Source: Trichostrongylus colubriformis
Taxonomy: Eukaryota; Nematoda; Chromadorea; Rhabditida; Trichostrongylidae
Reading direction: 5' to 3'
Assembly (NCBI GenBank): GCA_963978905.1
Contig: OZ022256.1
Span: 17,953,231 to 18,017,230, forward strand
DNA length: 64,000 bases
A program made the position numbers and the translations under genes. The notes under the pieces were generated by a model. It saw only the letters and a list, made by a program, of their open reading frames with translations, did not search any database and was not told where the DNA came from. This document shows positions 23,101-34,100 of the stretch, one piece after another (within the stretch, counting starts at the first letter, position 1; each line of letters starts with the position of its first letter).

Positions 23101-23557
23101 AGACGGTTTTCAAAATTGGGTCCTAAATAACCAGGATTCTCGCGCCAGGACGCGTTCCGTCGCTGCTCGTTGTCATCACACACTCTCTCGTTCGTCGCTC
23201 TGTCTGCGCTCCCCGCGTAGGAGAAAGCATATGGCGAACTGCCAGTGGAATGTACCATGCAAGGTAGGGTGCCGACATTCATTACACAGGGCAGATTGGC
23301 AGCAGGCGAGGAACTGAGGGATGGTGAAATGGGGCCGAGGGAGAGGTTTTGTTGCGGTTGTTGTGCCGCTACTGGATTTTTGGTTATGCGTAGGTTGCTG
23401 ACACGCAGCAAATTTGTCGGTGCATGTTACCGTTACAGCACCTTTCAGAGCGATAGAGGAGTCGCGGTAAACACCTTTGTCGCAAGCTCAGCAACGATTT
23501 TTGGCCAAAATCCATTTAAGCCCCTGCGTCATGCTTCCTTCCCCTCGGGTGTAGGTT

Positions 23558-23759
23558 GGGACACACGAATCTAGGCCGTGACCCTATAACAGCCTGTGGC
23601 CTTTGACCTAAGCCTTAAATAATTCAGACAATTTGTTCATGTAAATCGTGTCCTTCTTGCAAGTCTGTTCCGTTGTATAGTCAAATTGTCTGAATTATTC
23701 ATGTCACAGCGCAAAGGCCACACGCTGTCACAGGGTCACGGCCTAGATTCGTGTGTCCC
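23558..23759. repeat. Hairpin MITE of about 200 bp
   Basis: The outer ends GGGACACACGAATCTAGGCC (23558) and the exact inverse ending at 23759 continue inward as GTGACCCT, GTGGCCTTTG and AATTCAGACAATTT, each paired with its inverse on the other side. The loop is about 45 bp around 23640-23685. Weaker pairing extends a further 20 bp outward. No coding capacity. The GC-rich stretch just after it (23780-23835) holds small perfect palindromes (GCGCGCGGAGCGCGC, CGCCGCTTCAGCGGCG). Confidence 0.8.
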
Positions 23760-23835
23760 TACCGTCACCCCCTTCCTCTCCAATGCGCGCGGAGCGCGCC
23801 TTGACTCGCCGCTTCAGCGGCGAATCAAGAGTCGC

Positions 23836-24334
23836 GTCAGACAAGGGTTGCTGCTTTGTTTTTCACAGCCTGGTTTGCTACTTCCCTAATGTCTCTACTA
23901 CATTGCGATTTGACAGCGTATCTCAATCGCGAAATTCGAGAGACTAAATCAACAACAGTAACAGTGAAAGTTAACTCTAAACGAGTACATGGGTTAACAC
24001 AGTTACCATTACACCTTGTTTTATTCTTGATCGCTTTAGGATCCTGCTAATAGAGCGTCCTAGCTCGCACGCGTCGACCTGGACAGGCAGCCACGCGGTC
24101 TTTCTTTCCTAATGGCACACACTCATACACTTCCATCAAAGGGAAAGGGAAAAAACGAACATGCTCTTGACGATGTGTCTATCTCAGCTTGCACATGAAA
24201 GGCATACAGAGCACCACGGAAAAGTGACACGGTGCCCAACTTGACTCTTATTTGGCTAGGTGACTGTAACAGGTTTTCAAAATTTCTCTGACCACGATAT
24301 GAATCGAGTCGTCCCTTGAAAGTACTTCAAGCTT
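23836..24334. other. Unassigned DNA
   Basis: No recognisable gene or repeat. Confidence 0.4.
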
Positions 24335-25033
24335 GGGTAAATGGAATTTTTAACATAATTCGAAATACGAGAATTTCGAAAGCACTGACGTCAGCAGAAA
24401 ATTTTCACAAGGCTTTCATGACGTAGCCGAAACTGAAAGCCGTTTTTTGAGAGAAACTTTCATCGAAAAGATCTTAACTTCAGAAAAACGGCGATTCTAT
24501 GTTTTCTAGGTATTTTCAAGAGTTGCGGAATGCTGTCAGTAGACGCATCTGCCTGCTGGTTATAATTACAGTGAGCGTGGCTGGCTGATGAGTGCCTACT
24601 GGCACTCTGAGGCAGTGAAATGATCAAAATCGTGATTTTCTAGCTTCAATACCATGTTGTAGAGATGTGTGTTCAGTGGTATATACATCTATGAAGAAAT
24701 CAGGCATCGAAATGGAGTTCTAATTCCTCTCGGAAAAACCGAAAAGGCGCGGATCCGCGGTTTCCGCGTTTATTTTTGAGAGCTTAGGGCGGGTATTGTG
24801 GTGATCACTATAGGTCAAAGTCAATTGAAAAGGGGATCAATGGATCACCTTACTGATCCCACATCAGTTGTAACGAAAGATCTGAACTGCCGGTGATCAT
24901 CTGAACTTCTAAAAGAAGAAGTAGATGTGCTTTGCAACGTAAACGATTGAAATAACAACGAACAGTAGTGAGAATAAATGATCAGCTGGTGAACATGTTC
25001 GTGATACGATAGCAGCAATGTTCCGACGGCTAG
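24335..25033 (+). repeat. Solo arm of the 9.6-11.7 kb fold-back element
   Basis: Aligns in the same orientation with 10999-11875 at high identity (for example the GACGTCAGCAGAAAATTTTC and TGCTGGTTATAATTACAGTG blocks) but lacks the 170-bp tandem duplication of the 11-kb copy. No inverted partner arm is seen nearby, so it is either a solo arm or a separate insertion of a one-armed form. Confidence 0.75.
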
Positions 25034-25215
25034 ACTACATCAAATTCCGAATAGTGATAGATGTTTGTAAAGATACTAGTTACCCTAACTATCACTACTG
25101 CACTCATGACAGTGTGGAGAGTGCGATATGGTCATCTTTGTCATGGGTGGGTCAAAAATGGCTGCTTCCGCATTGCATAATTCCGCGTTATTCGCGGTAC
25201 TGTGCGATAGCTGAA
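25034..25215 (+). repeat. Repeat shared with 40660-40870
   Basis: The blocks CCGAATAGTGATAGATGTTT, CCGCGTTATTCGCG and GTACTGTGCGATAGC recur at 40700-40870 in the same order and orientation. The intervening sequence is diverged. It may be the continuation of the element arm that ends at 25033. Confidence 0.6.
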
Positions 25216-25779
25216 CTGGTGCCAGGATCATCTACTTGTTTCTTATCCAAGGCCTTATCTTCATCACTGCCGTCGCAGTGCGAATTCCTTGAAATTCCGA
25301 GATAAGAACGCTCCTTTTAAGTCTCTGACTGTTATGGGTTCAAGGTTCAAAAGAAACTCTTTGGATATTTGTCTTCGTCACTCCTCTTTTTTTACTCGGA
25401 CAATTATTATACAAGCCTGCTGCAGATATGTGCTTCAGCCGTAATTGCCTTTCTTTTCGTTACACAATTTTGAGTGGATATCCTCTTGGCTTTATGTCAT
25501 TTTTGGTAGATTTGCATGCGGACAATAGCGTCATGAGTGAGAGTACTCCCCTTTACATAGTGGCTCAATAAACCTGCCTTCTACAAGTATATTAATGGTA
25601 GATTACTGACCTCGTCTTGATCTGCGCTCACAATGGCGCCGTTAACAAGCTTCGTCTGTACATTGTCATTTGCTATTATTTCAGGCAGAGATCCCATTTT
25701 CCTCGAAAAAGTGGGTATTCTAACGAAAATAAACGCACTTGCAGAAATTTCAATTTGTTCACGTGTTCACAATGAGTAT

Positions 25780-25881
25780 GTTTTAATCTTGAAAGCAAAC
25801 CAGGTCTGGAATTCCCCGTTTGAAAAGTGTGTTTTAATCTTGAAAGCAAACCAGGTCTGGAATTCCTCGTTTGAAAGGAGC
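25780..25881. repeat. 51-bp unit tandemly duplicated
   Basis: GTTTTAATCTTGAAAGCAAA... begins at 25780 and again at 25831 with only a few mismatches. The period of 51 bp keeps frame (17 codons), but no gene is recognised around it. Confidence 0.85.
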
Positions 25882-26055
25882 GTAAGCAAATTGGTATGGT
25901 CAGGAGTACTACAAAAGATGTGTGCAAGGTTGACACTTGATGCACCACTTACAAGGCTAAGCTGGTCCACTTATAAATTGGAAAACGATGAAAACTAGCA
26001 GAAAGACAGGAGGAACATAGTTTTAAAAAGAGGTTTATATTTGCAGTTTCATGAC

Positions 26056-26523
26056 TTATGAGGCGATGTTGACCCTTGAAACATCGAATTGAGATTCTCC
26101 AGACGTTTGGGACGGCTCTGAGGTTGCGGGTCTTGGAATTTTATCCCATTCGTCGCTCATGATGTAGGATCCCCAACGAAAGGCGTTTGGCTTGCAATAA
26201 CCGCAAGTTAATCGACAGTAGTATTTCGCCAGATCCGTGCATTTGCAAACTCCTTTTTTATATAGTTGTCTGCATCCGTCGGGAGCGTAATCATGACACT
26301 GAAAGAGATGTAATGGCTTGTGGAGGCGTCGACTTAATCTTACAAAATAACCTACCTCCTCAGGATACGACTTTTCACGAAGGTCGAATACTCTAGAAAT
26401 TTTTGCCGTTGCATCTTTCAAAACTTTTTTAAAACCACCCTCTAATCCATAACAGCTGTGGGTTTCTGCTTCAGCTGCGAAGGCATTTAATAGGAGCAGC
26501 CCACAAAAAATGTGGAGGAACAT
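26056..26523 (-). CDS. Secreted ShKT-domain protein
   Basis: Two exons on the minus strand: 26523-26356 and 26298-26056, with a 57-bp intron (26355-26299; donor GAG|GTAGGT, acceptor CTTTCAG|TGT). The intron keeps frame and has no stop, so unspliced reading gives 155 residues and spliced reading 136. I prefer the spliced form because the splice sites are canonical and the length is typical of nematode introns. The first ATG (26523) opens a clear signal peptide (MFLHIFCGLLLLNAFAAEAE), and no ATG lies upstream in frame. The mature part ends in a ShKT module (CHDYAPDGC ... CRLTCGYC) with the family's six-cysteine pattern plus one extra cysteine (KGVCKC), followed by a Ser/Thr-rich tail ending at a TAA. 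ShKT modules are abundant in secreted nematode proteins and fold like K+-channel-blocking peptides; the role here is unknown. A decayed paralogue lies 1.4 kb upstream on the same strand. Confidence 0.8.
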   Translation of the reverse strand: MFLHIFCGLLLLNAFAAEAETHSCYGLEGGFKKVLKDATAKISRVFDLREKSYPEEVGYFVRLSRRLHKPLHLFQCHDYAPDGCRQLYKKGVCKCTDLAKYYCRLTCGYCKPNAFRWGSYIMSDEWDKIPRPATSEPSQTSGESQFDVSRVNIAS

Positions 26524-27879
26524 GAAATCTTGGTCCTGGAACAATTTGCATCAGAAAACGACGCTTTTATATTGCTGTCGCAAAGATGATGTCGCCATTC
26601 AGCGCTAGATAGCACAATAACATGGTAGCAGGTGAGCAAACAACACAGATAGTTTTACGATTCCTGAAATGTGGAGGCTTGTGATTAATGTTTTCTACTT
26701 TTCCCGTACATTGCCTCAACACTACGAAATGCAGCCATGCACCTGCTCAAATGAAGTACTGCTTCGGTTCTGTGTCGATATGTTGGGCAGCCTAGAATTT
26801 GTGATATGAAGTGTATTTCCTTGCCAAGAGGTCCACAATATCACAATGTTTTGATTTTTTCTTCCGTCAACAATATTCTGATTCTTTTTCATAGACTCTT
26901 TCCTGTGATTTTGTGAAGCCGTCCCCTTAATTAGGAAATTTTAATTAAAAATTTGCTGGAAAGAATTTCAAAAAAGGGTTTATGCAGGTAGCGGCATGAA
27001 AACTAATTTTCCAGTCAAGGGCCATGATAGTGCGACGATTTCTGCTCCATATTGAATTCCGTCTCTCAGTGGGAGATGAGCAACTTTGACAATGCCACAC
27101 ACACTCTTTCTTCCAAGGAATCTTCCCTACATTTGTTAGCGCTATGTTAGCTCACACACTCAAGTATCACGCTTCGCTTCTATATTAACGCTGACTATCC
27201 TTATACATCAATATAAAAGTGTCAGTTTCTGGTGTTCCGCCAAAGTTCTCCATGTTCTTTTGCCAGAGTGCCAAAAAAAGAGTCACTTTGCTCACGGCTC
27301 ACATCCGCCAAGTATACAAAACAGAGGGTAACGAAAGAGGTAAAAGTACTGGGGCAAAGTTATTGCTGAAATGCTCCTCTGGAAGCTGGAGCAAGCTGTG
27401 GCTCACTAATTTCACAGTCATGAAAATATGGAGCCTTCATTCTGCACCTCCGAGCGCTTCAACGACATCAAGGTTCGCCTCAAACAGCCAAGCCGACTTT
27501 GGTAGTGGGAAGCTCCCTAAGGGCTGACCCTTTAGCTTATGGAAGTCACAGAGCTTTTGCAACTCGGACAACGCTGCAAAGACCGAAGTACCATTTTTCA
27601 TGCCTGCCTCCAGAGAGGTTTTGATGGTGGCACGTTCTAGTTCTTAGAAACGGAGGTCGTTGAGAACTCAGAGAAACGGTATGTTCAAGGGCAGCACCAA
27701 GTGTGAATCCTCTTAGGTTCCCAAAGTGAACAAACCATAGCAAAGTCGTGAGCTAAGGTGACCAAATCGCGGTTCTGCCGAGTTGCAATGACATATCATG
27801 TCCACTCGGAAAATGCTCACGCCTGCTCGTGCAAACGGCTCTCACGAAAATAGCGGTATTGTGATGTGTGCCTTCGAAT
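26524..27879. other. Upstream region of the ShKT gene; nothing else recognised
   Basis: Probably contains the promoter of the ShKT gene, but I see no diagnostic element. A plus-strand frame at 27219-27527 (102 codons) begins with GVPPKFSMFFCQSAKKR-like sequence whose family I do not recognise. Confidence 0.35.
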
Positions 27880-28060
27880 TTGAGTATGGGAATACCTCCT
27901 CACAGTTTGGTGAAATTCTACTAATATAGCGTTGAAAGTGGAGGAAAAAAGCAATTCCTTGTTTGGCACCCCCTCTCTGTACCTTGGGCAGAGGGCTTCT
28001 GCCTCAGCTGTAAAGGCATTTAGCAAAAGCACTTGAAATGTGGACTGTGGGGAATTTTGG
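27880..28060 (-). pseudogene. Decayed paralogue of the ShKT gene (first exon only)
   Basis: Read on the minus strand, 28032-27990 encodes VLLLNAFTAEAEALC, nearly the same as the signal-peptide end of the ShKT gene (LLLLNAFAAEAETHSC). About 95 bp further, GTGAGGAGGTATTCC (about 27905) mirrors that gene's exon 1 splice donor (CCTGAGGAGGTAGG). No initiating ATG with an intact signal core is present, and no ShKT exon follows. It is thus a truncated tandem duplicate; its frame also runs through the donor to a stop. Confidence 0.6.
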
Positions 28061-28109
28061 CAAGGTCGTATGCACCAGAGACTACCGTTTTCATTTGCCA
28101 GACTCAAAG

Positions 28110-28857
28110 AGCAACGCCGCGAGCAGACGTGCCAATGCTATTGAAGACTTATAAGGGCAGACTGTAATCCCATCGAACACATAAGGGCAAGGAATAGTCT
28201 GAGGATCAGAAGCAATCCGTGGGATCACCACGAAGACGCGGCGAGACCCTCGGATGGCGAGTCGTGTGGAGCCAAGCAACTCCTGTAATAAAAAGACAGC
28301 ATCACCATCCAAATTGGATATCATTCGTTTAAGATCAAAGAGAAACCATTCCTCCGTCGAGGTGCACCACGCATCCCATTTCCACTCAGGTCATAATGTT
28401 ATAACATAACCATATATGTATATTCATTGCATGCGATAAACCCATGAGGCAATGTTGACAAAAGGAAAAACCTAGTCAACAGAACGAAATCGATGGCCCA
28501 GATCAACGAAGAAACTGTACTAAAATCAACAAGAAACAATAAAAAATATATAAGCAGCGGTGGCTAAAGGAGAACAAAGTAATGTAATATGCTCCACGGG
28601 GCCAGGTAGTTATTTGTGGCATTTTTATAAGCGATGGTACGTCTAAGAAATGGTTTGACTCTATATGATGCAAATTGATCAATAACGGCTCTCATTGTGA
28701 AGTAATGGTGCCTTTAATTATGCTCAGCTCGTCGAAGTACGTGTTTGGTAGGTTCGCCCATAGTCACGGATGAACCCCCAGCACAAAACGATCAGGAATT
28801 AGACCAAACCTACCATGAAGGAAGTTGTGGGAAAATATGAGATCCAGTTTTCTTGTT
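28110..28857. other. Unassigned DNA
   Basis: No conserved gene or repeat partner recognised. Confidence 0.35.
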
Positions 28858-29345
28858 TTATGACTGGGGGAGTGCAGTTCGAAATCTTAATCCCTTTCCC
28901 TGTTCTAGAGTATGCCATAAAGAAAACCCAGACTTCTGATCATTAGCTTCCGTGTTAACATTGGACCCCCTCGAGTACGGAAATCGATTTGACATAGTGA
29001 AGGTTGAAAACAGGTGTGCCGTACTGTATAATACGTCTAAGGCCAATTTTAAAGGGCCGCAGAAGTATAGTATTCTTCGTTGAGAAAACCCGAAACAGTC
29101 TATTCACAACTGCTATAGCTTTTAGCGATTTAGTGACAGTGGGCATCGAAGTTGAGCTCTCTAGTGATCACAAAACCTAGCTGACGCTGCTGGTCGACCT
29201 TTCTGATATTCGCGCCTCATAATGTAAGCAAACTGTTTATTTTTCAAATTTAAGCACAAGACGGTAGTCTTTTCACAAAGCGGACAGTGCCTATGGAATT
29301 TTGTAGATACGCACAGTCCTTGTCAACAGTTATTAAAATGCGATT
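28858..29345 (-). mobile_element. Second CR1-like LINE fragment (RT C-terminal region)
   Basis: On the minus strand, 29146-28958 reads LLRPFKIGLRRIIQYGTPVF and HYVKSISVLEGVQ, the block that follows the RT palm in CR1-type LINEs; upstream (29200-29150) an RELNFDAHCH-like block is visible through stops. It covers the part that the mariner interrupts in the 13-19 kb LINE, and is probably the same family. Truncated at both ends. Confidence 0.75.
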
Positions 29346-29676
29346 TACCCTATACATTTGTTGCGCGAAGGAGAGACGGTCGTTTGGCGTGGCCCGTTGC
29401 AGCTAATATGCCAACGGGGCACATGGGCCGTAGTTGCCACCCCATCACCGACCATTCGACGCATCTTCTGCGCCGGACAAGCCATCCAAAGCACAGAGCT
29501 CTCAGATCTGAGTGATAATTGCCACTTTACTGAGAGAAATCTCGTATCCAGAGGAAACGAGCAGTGTTTCCCATTGACGAAATTGTAGTTGAGGCGAAAC
29601 AAGCCTTAAGCGGAAAAAAATCGCCAGGATCCACGTTTAGTTCGCCACTGTAGTACAATGAGGTTTGTATTATATA

Positions 29677-30942
29677 AGGTTGTTGCAAAACTAATTTCGG
29701 TTCCTAGATATGTATAAATAAGTAGATTTTTTACCGTGAACTATTCCATCTCGAAAAATGTCGGACCGGCTTTTTCTGCTCCTTCAAAAACTTCTATGGA
29801 TTTCGCTCTAATTTTCCCAGCCGGCCTTTTCCAGGGCTGCGAATAATCATGAACCGACGCGACTACAGAGTCATCATGCTTCACGAATTCAAATTGGGAC
29901 ACTCCGCAGCCGGGGTAGCCCGTAATATCAGCAGTGTTCTAGGGACGATTTGTCCTTGCGAACGGACAGTGGAGCTCTGGTTTTAAAAATTTGCTTCTGA
30001 CGATTCTGATCTGGAAGGAAAGTCGGATCGCGGCCGCAGGTGGTCGCTTAATGATGAAAATATAAGGAGAGAAGTCGAAGCAAATGCGTAGACGAATACT
30101 AATAGTACGTCAGCAGAAGACCTGGATGTACATTACTCTATAGTGGCCAGACATTTGCTGGAAATCAGCCAGGTGAAGAAGATGTCGAATTGGGTGCCTC
30201 ATGACCTGGCCAATGAGCAGCGTCTGGCACGTTTCGACACCTGCTCTAATCTCCTAGTTCGCCATAAAAATGAGCCATTTGTAAGCCGTATCATAACTGT
30301 AGATGAAAAATGGGTTCTTTGTGATAACAGGAAGCGGGGAATAGTCTGGGTAGATAAGAATGCTTCTTCAAAACGTTTCCTAAATCCGACCTCTACCCTA
30401 AAAAGGTTATGGTTACTATGTGGTGCCTTGTAAAGGTGTAATCCATAATGGTTTCCTACAACCTGATCAGCCTGTCACAGCAGAGTCTTACTGTTGTAAT
30501 CAGGAGCAAATGTACAGGAAGTTGCAAAAATTGTGGTCCGCGGGGTGGATAGAAGAGGGCCGATCCTGTTGCAGGACAACGCAATACCACACATCCCACA
30601 AATCACTCGGCAAAAATATATCCACTTGGGTATAGAAGTTCTTCCCCATCCAGCGTATTCTCCCGGCCTTTCCCAAGCACACTATCACTTTTTTCGAGCC
30701 CTCAATTCTCATCTGCGTCAGAAACAACATACTAATTTAGACGATGTTGAATGTGCCTTCCTTGACTTCGTTGATTCTCGTGATAGTAGTTTTTATAGTG
30801 AAGGCTTAGATTTATCACCTGTTCGTTGGCAGAAATGTAGATATTCTGATGGTTTTTATTTCCAATAATTAACTTGTGTTCAAGCTGAGTTATAGTAGTT
30901 TGAAGTATGCGATCCGTTTTCGAAATAAATTTTGCAAATCCT
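29677..30942 (+). mobile_element. mariner transposon, nearly complete, inactive
   Basis: The left end AGGTTGTTGCAAAACTAATT (29677) follows a TA. The right end read inverted is AGGATTTGCAAAATTTATTT, ending at 30942, an imperfect TIR of about 22 bp. The 1266-bp length is normal for mariner. One transposase on the plus strand spans 29849-30868 with stops and frameshifts. The TA expected after the right end has mutated (TG). Confidence 0.85.
29849..30868 (+). pseudogene. mariner transposase pseudogene
   Basis: From ATG 29849: N-terminal helix-turn-helix region (MNRRDYRVIMLHEFKLGHSA) with an in-frame stop after about 45 codons; then the WVPHDL motif (30193), catalytic-Asp 1 in TVDEKW (30298), Asp 2 in LLQDNAIPH (about 30571), and the last block YSPGLSQAHYHFF (about 30658). 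There the family's third Asp (normally YSPDLSPTDYHFF) is replaced by Gly, so the enzyme would be dead even without the stops. The C-terminus RWQKCRYSDGFYF ends at 30868. A frameshift near 30410 separates the two halves. Confidence 0.85.
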
Positions 30943-31720
30943 GAAAAAAGTCAGTAATTTGCAAATTTCGCTTGACGAAGACTTTTGATCGGCAATTATC
31001 AGCTACAAACATCTGAGGGCTCTGTGATGTGGACGAGTTCGTCGCAGAAGATGCGTCGGATGGTCGGCGTAAGGGTGGCAGCAACGGCCCATGGGCCCCA
31101 TTGGCAAATTAGCTGCAAGGGACCGCGCCAAACGACATTCATCCTGCGCGAACATCTGACGTAGAGGATGACGCTGTTATTCTTCGAGATGAGAGTATCA
31201 TGTCACTTGCTGAAAAATGAAAGGCCAGGTGATTTGGTCAGGCATGCAGCAGGGATCAGATACTGTGCGTGGAAGCTGCGCTATTTCTCACAATACGTAT
31301 ACACTCCACCTGAGCCCTAGCCCTGGGGCAACACTCACTGTGATAGAATGTACGCTTTTGCGGAAATGTGGAACTTTGGATAAAGATTAGGCAAGTGTCG
31401 ATCGAGAGAATTGTGAAGAGCAGACTTACAGTTCCTGCGAATATGTGGAATGTTTTTTTTCAATCCTTTAGGTGAAGCCTGGAAATCGATGTTGTTAAAC
31501 TTTATTCACAACTCCTTCCATAGAAGCTCAAGTTACGCGATTCTACTAATCGATTTTCATCTTTGCCATTTCCCACCAATTCCAGTTTCCTCGAAGTTCT
31601 ACAACTATGAACGAGGTAAGCGCATTAAAGCCTTGAAACGATACTACTTAAAAACCATGGTGGAATGAGTTTTGCATCTCTTTTATTAACAATACTCCGC
31701 CCAGTATAGAGGAGAATACT
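30943..31720. other. Unassigned DNA
   Basis: No conserved gene or repeat recognised. Confidence 0.35.
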
Positions 31721-31724
31721 TAAC

Positions 31725-32680
31725 TGCACCTCACGCGATAATAAGATTAGTGGCCCCCACTCTTGGGGAGAGTATCTCCTAGATAACCTGCTTGGGCTGC
31801 ACCTTTGTTGCGGCTGCGCCGTGCACCCTAACGGTGTTGTCTCTGCCTGAACACAACCGTGCCACGTTCACCCAACCAAATCACACGCGGTCTTAGACGA
31901 ACGAATTTTCAATGTGGAAAGTGCTTCCATCATCGAAATGGCTGTTTCATTGGAGTAACTTGTCCTATCACAAGTTTCCTTCTCCCATGAGCACCACTTT
32001 GGAAATATGTTCATTTAAAGGCACACCACGCGATAATCATTAGTGTCTTACTTTCTTGGGGGAAGTAGGTACTTAGATAAGTGGCCAGGTTGCACCCTTG
32101 TTGCGGCTCTGTAATGCATCCTCGCTGCGATAATCGCGCTCAACCGGAGCCGAGTTGAGCCCATTGAGCCGAATCATTCCTGGCCTCAGACGAACAAATT
32201 TCCAACGTGGCTCTTACGTGGAGAAGGAAACTTGCGATAAGACAAGATAAGGCGGCGATATCAATAGCGAAGGCAGCTTCAACAGGGGAGAACAGGTGAT
32301 ACCGTAGCATTTTGCGCGATATCACCGAGTAAAGCTCTTCTACAATCTCCAATACTCGTACGAGGACTGAATACAGGAGGTTCTATATTTGTTGGATGTG
32401 AAGGGATTTGGTTCATTTTTCTTCACTGGTGGATGAAGCAGGGCCTCTACGTCCAGTAATACGCGCGCTAACTCTCACAATTTATCGCGTGGTGTGCCTT
32501 TAATACCACGTGTGATTTGGTTGGGTGGACGTGGCTTGGTTGCGTTTCAGCAGGCACAACACTGTGAGGGTGCATTGTGCAGCCGTAACAAAGTGATGTC
32601 TGAGCAGTTATTCAAGGACTTATTTGCCCCAGGAAAGTGAGCCACTAATCTGCCTATCATCTGGTGTGCCTTTGAATCGT
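31725..32680. repeat. Cluster of MITE-like repeat copies
   Basis: Shared termini AGGCACACCACGCGATAA occur at 32022 (+) and, inverted, at 32487-32508 and 32662-32678; a diverged form (CACCTCACGCGATAATAAGA) is at 31728. Internal blocks GATAACCTGCTTGGGCTGCA (31779) and GATAAGTGGCCAGGTTGCA (32077), each followed by CC(T)TTGTTGCGGC, correspond to 23055-23080. Several copies in both orientations are thus interleaved over 1 kb. Superfamily unknown. Confidence 0.6.
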
Positions 32681-32884
32681 ACGACGTTGATAAATTATGT
32701 GCTACCTATACCTGGGAGCGAAGCTTGCGCAAAGGTGTGATCAAGGACACCGAAAGGTTGAAATTTGGCAGATTGAGGAGTATAAGGAGGGGTGCGCAGC
32801 AGTGTGCAGTAGAGAAATAGCGAAATTACACGGCGAAGAAAACGAAAAGTAAAAACCCGGAAACCTCGCTTCTCTCTCGCGCCC

Positions 32885-34100
32885 CTCTGCCTCACAGCAT
32901 GGGGTAGACTGCATAAGGGTTACGAGGCTAACCCACCCGGCCGCAAACGTTGCCCCGCCCTCGCCGGTAGTCGCCCGGCTGATGAACTGCAGAACGACAC
33001 GCCGTGCTGCGGGATTATGATAGATCCCGATCCGCGGTTTTCCATTCAAGTTTGCGGCACATTACCTTTTCTAAAGCGGGATTGTTTTTTGAGGACATGT
33101 ATTCTCAGTTCTCACTTTTTCCTTACCCATCCCAGTGCCTTTGAGGAACGATGAAAGAATATCTCGGCCTGCACACTTCAACACGGATGTGTGCCATTAA
33201 GACGAGGATCTCCCCCTCTGCCTCACAGCATGGGGTGGACTGCATAAGGGTGACGAGGCTAGCCCACCCGGCCGCAAACGTTGCTCCGCCCTCGCCGGTA
33301 GCTCGCCCGGCTAATGAACTGCAGAACGACACGCCGTGCTGCGGGATTATGATAGACCCCGATCCGCGGTTTTCCATTCAAGTTTGCGGCACATTAGGCA
33401 TTGTTCAGAGTTCACGATTCAGGCGATCGCGCGATCTACGCGATCGCGTGGATCGCCTGAATCACTTAATCAATATATATATCTTTTCTTTTCCGCCTGA
33501 ATCGCGTGATCCACGCGATCGCGTGCTTTACGCGATCGCGTGATCGCCTGAATCACCCAATCAATATGTATCTTTTTCCTTCCGCCTGAATCGCGTGATC
33601 GCCTGAATCGTGAACTATGAACACTGCCTTACCCTTCCTAGAGTGGGATTGTTTTTTGAAGAATTCCCAGTTATCACTTTCTCCTTAGTGCGTTTGAGGA
33701 ACGATGAAAGAATATCACGGCCTGCACACTTCAACACGGATGTGTGCCATTAAGACGAGGATCTCCTCCTCTGCCTCACAGCATGGGGTGGACTGCCTAA
33801 GGGTGACGAGGCTAGCCCACCCGGCCGCAAACGTTGCTCCGCCCTCGCCGGTAGCTCGCCCGGCTGATGAACTGCAGAACGACACGTCGTGCTGCGGGAC
33901 TATGATAGACCCCAGTTCGTGGTTTTCAATGCAAGTTTGCAGCACATTACCTTTTCTAAAGCGGGATTGTTTTTTGAGGACATGTATTCTCAGTTCTCAC
34001 TTTTTCCTTACCCATCCCAGTGCCTTTGAGGAACGATGAAAGAATATCTCGGCCTGCACACTCCAATATGGATGTGTGCCATTAAGACGAGGATAGCACT
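32885..34100. repeat. Tandem array of a 331-bp unit, about 3.5 copies
   Basis: Unit starts (CTCTGCCTCACAGCATGGGG) fall at 32885, 33216 and 33769. The first spacing is 331 bp; the second is larger because a 232-bp MITE is inserted at 33397-33628. A partial further unit ends near 34100. Copies differ by few bases, so the array is young. Open frames on both strands in this block are repeated in each copy and are not independent genes. Confidence 0.88.
33397..33628. mobile_element. PIF/Harbinger-like MITE, 232 bp
   Basis: Flanked by TTA at 33394-33396 and 33629-33631. The uninterrupted neighbouring units carry a single TTA at the same place (GCACATTACCTTTTC), so this is a 3-bp target duplication. 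The TIRs of about 40 bp begin GGCATTGTTCAGAGTTCACG and, inverted, GGCAGTGTTCATAGTTCACG. The interior is built from GCGATCGC-rich imperfect palindromes (CGCGATCGCGTG repeated) and AATCAATAT stretches. The TTA/TWA target is characteristic of PIF/Harbinger elements. Confidence 0.85.

Noticed and set aside
26524..26544. Upstream extension of the ShKT frame to 26544
   Set aside because: That start is TTG; the ATG at 26523 gives a proper signal peptide.
32741..34039. Repeated frames of 76-130 codons on both strands
   Set aside because: They recur in each 331-bp tandem unit and have no domain; a by-product of the repeat.
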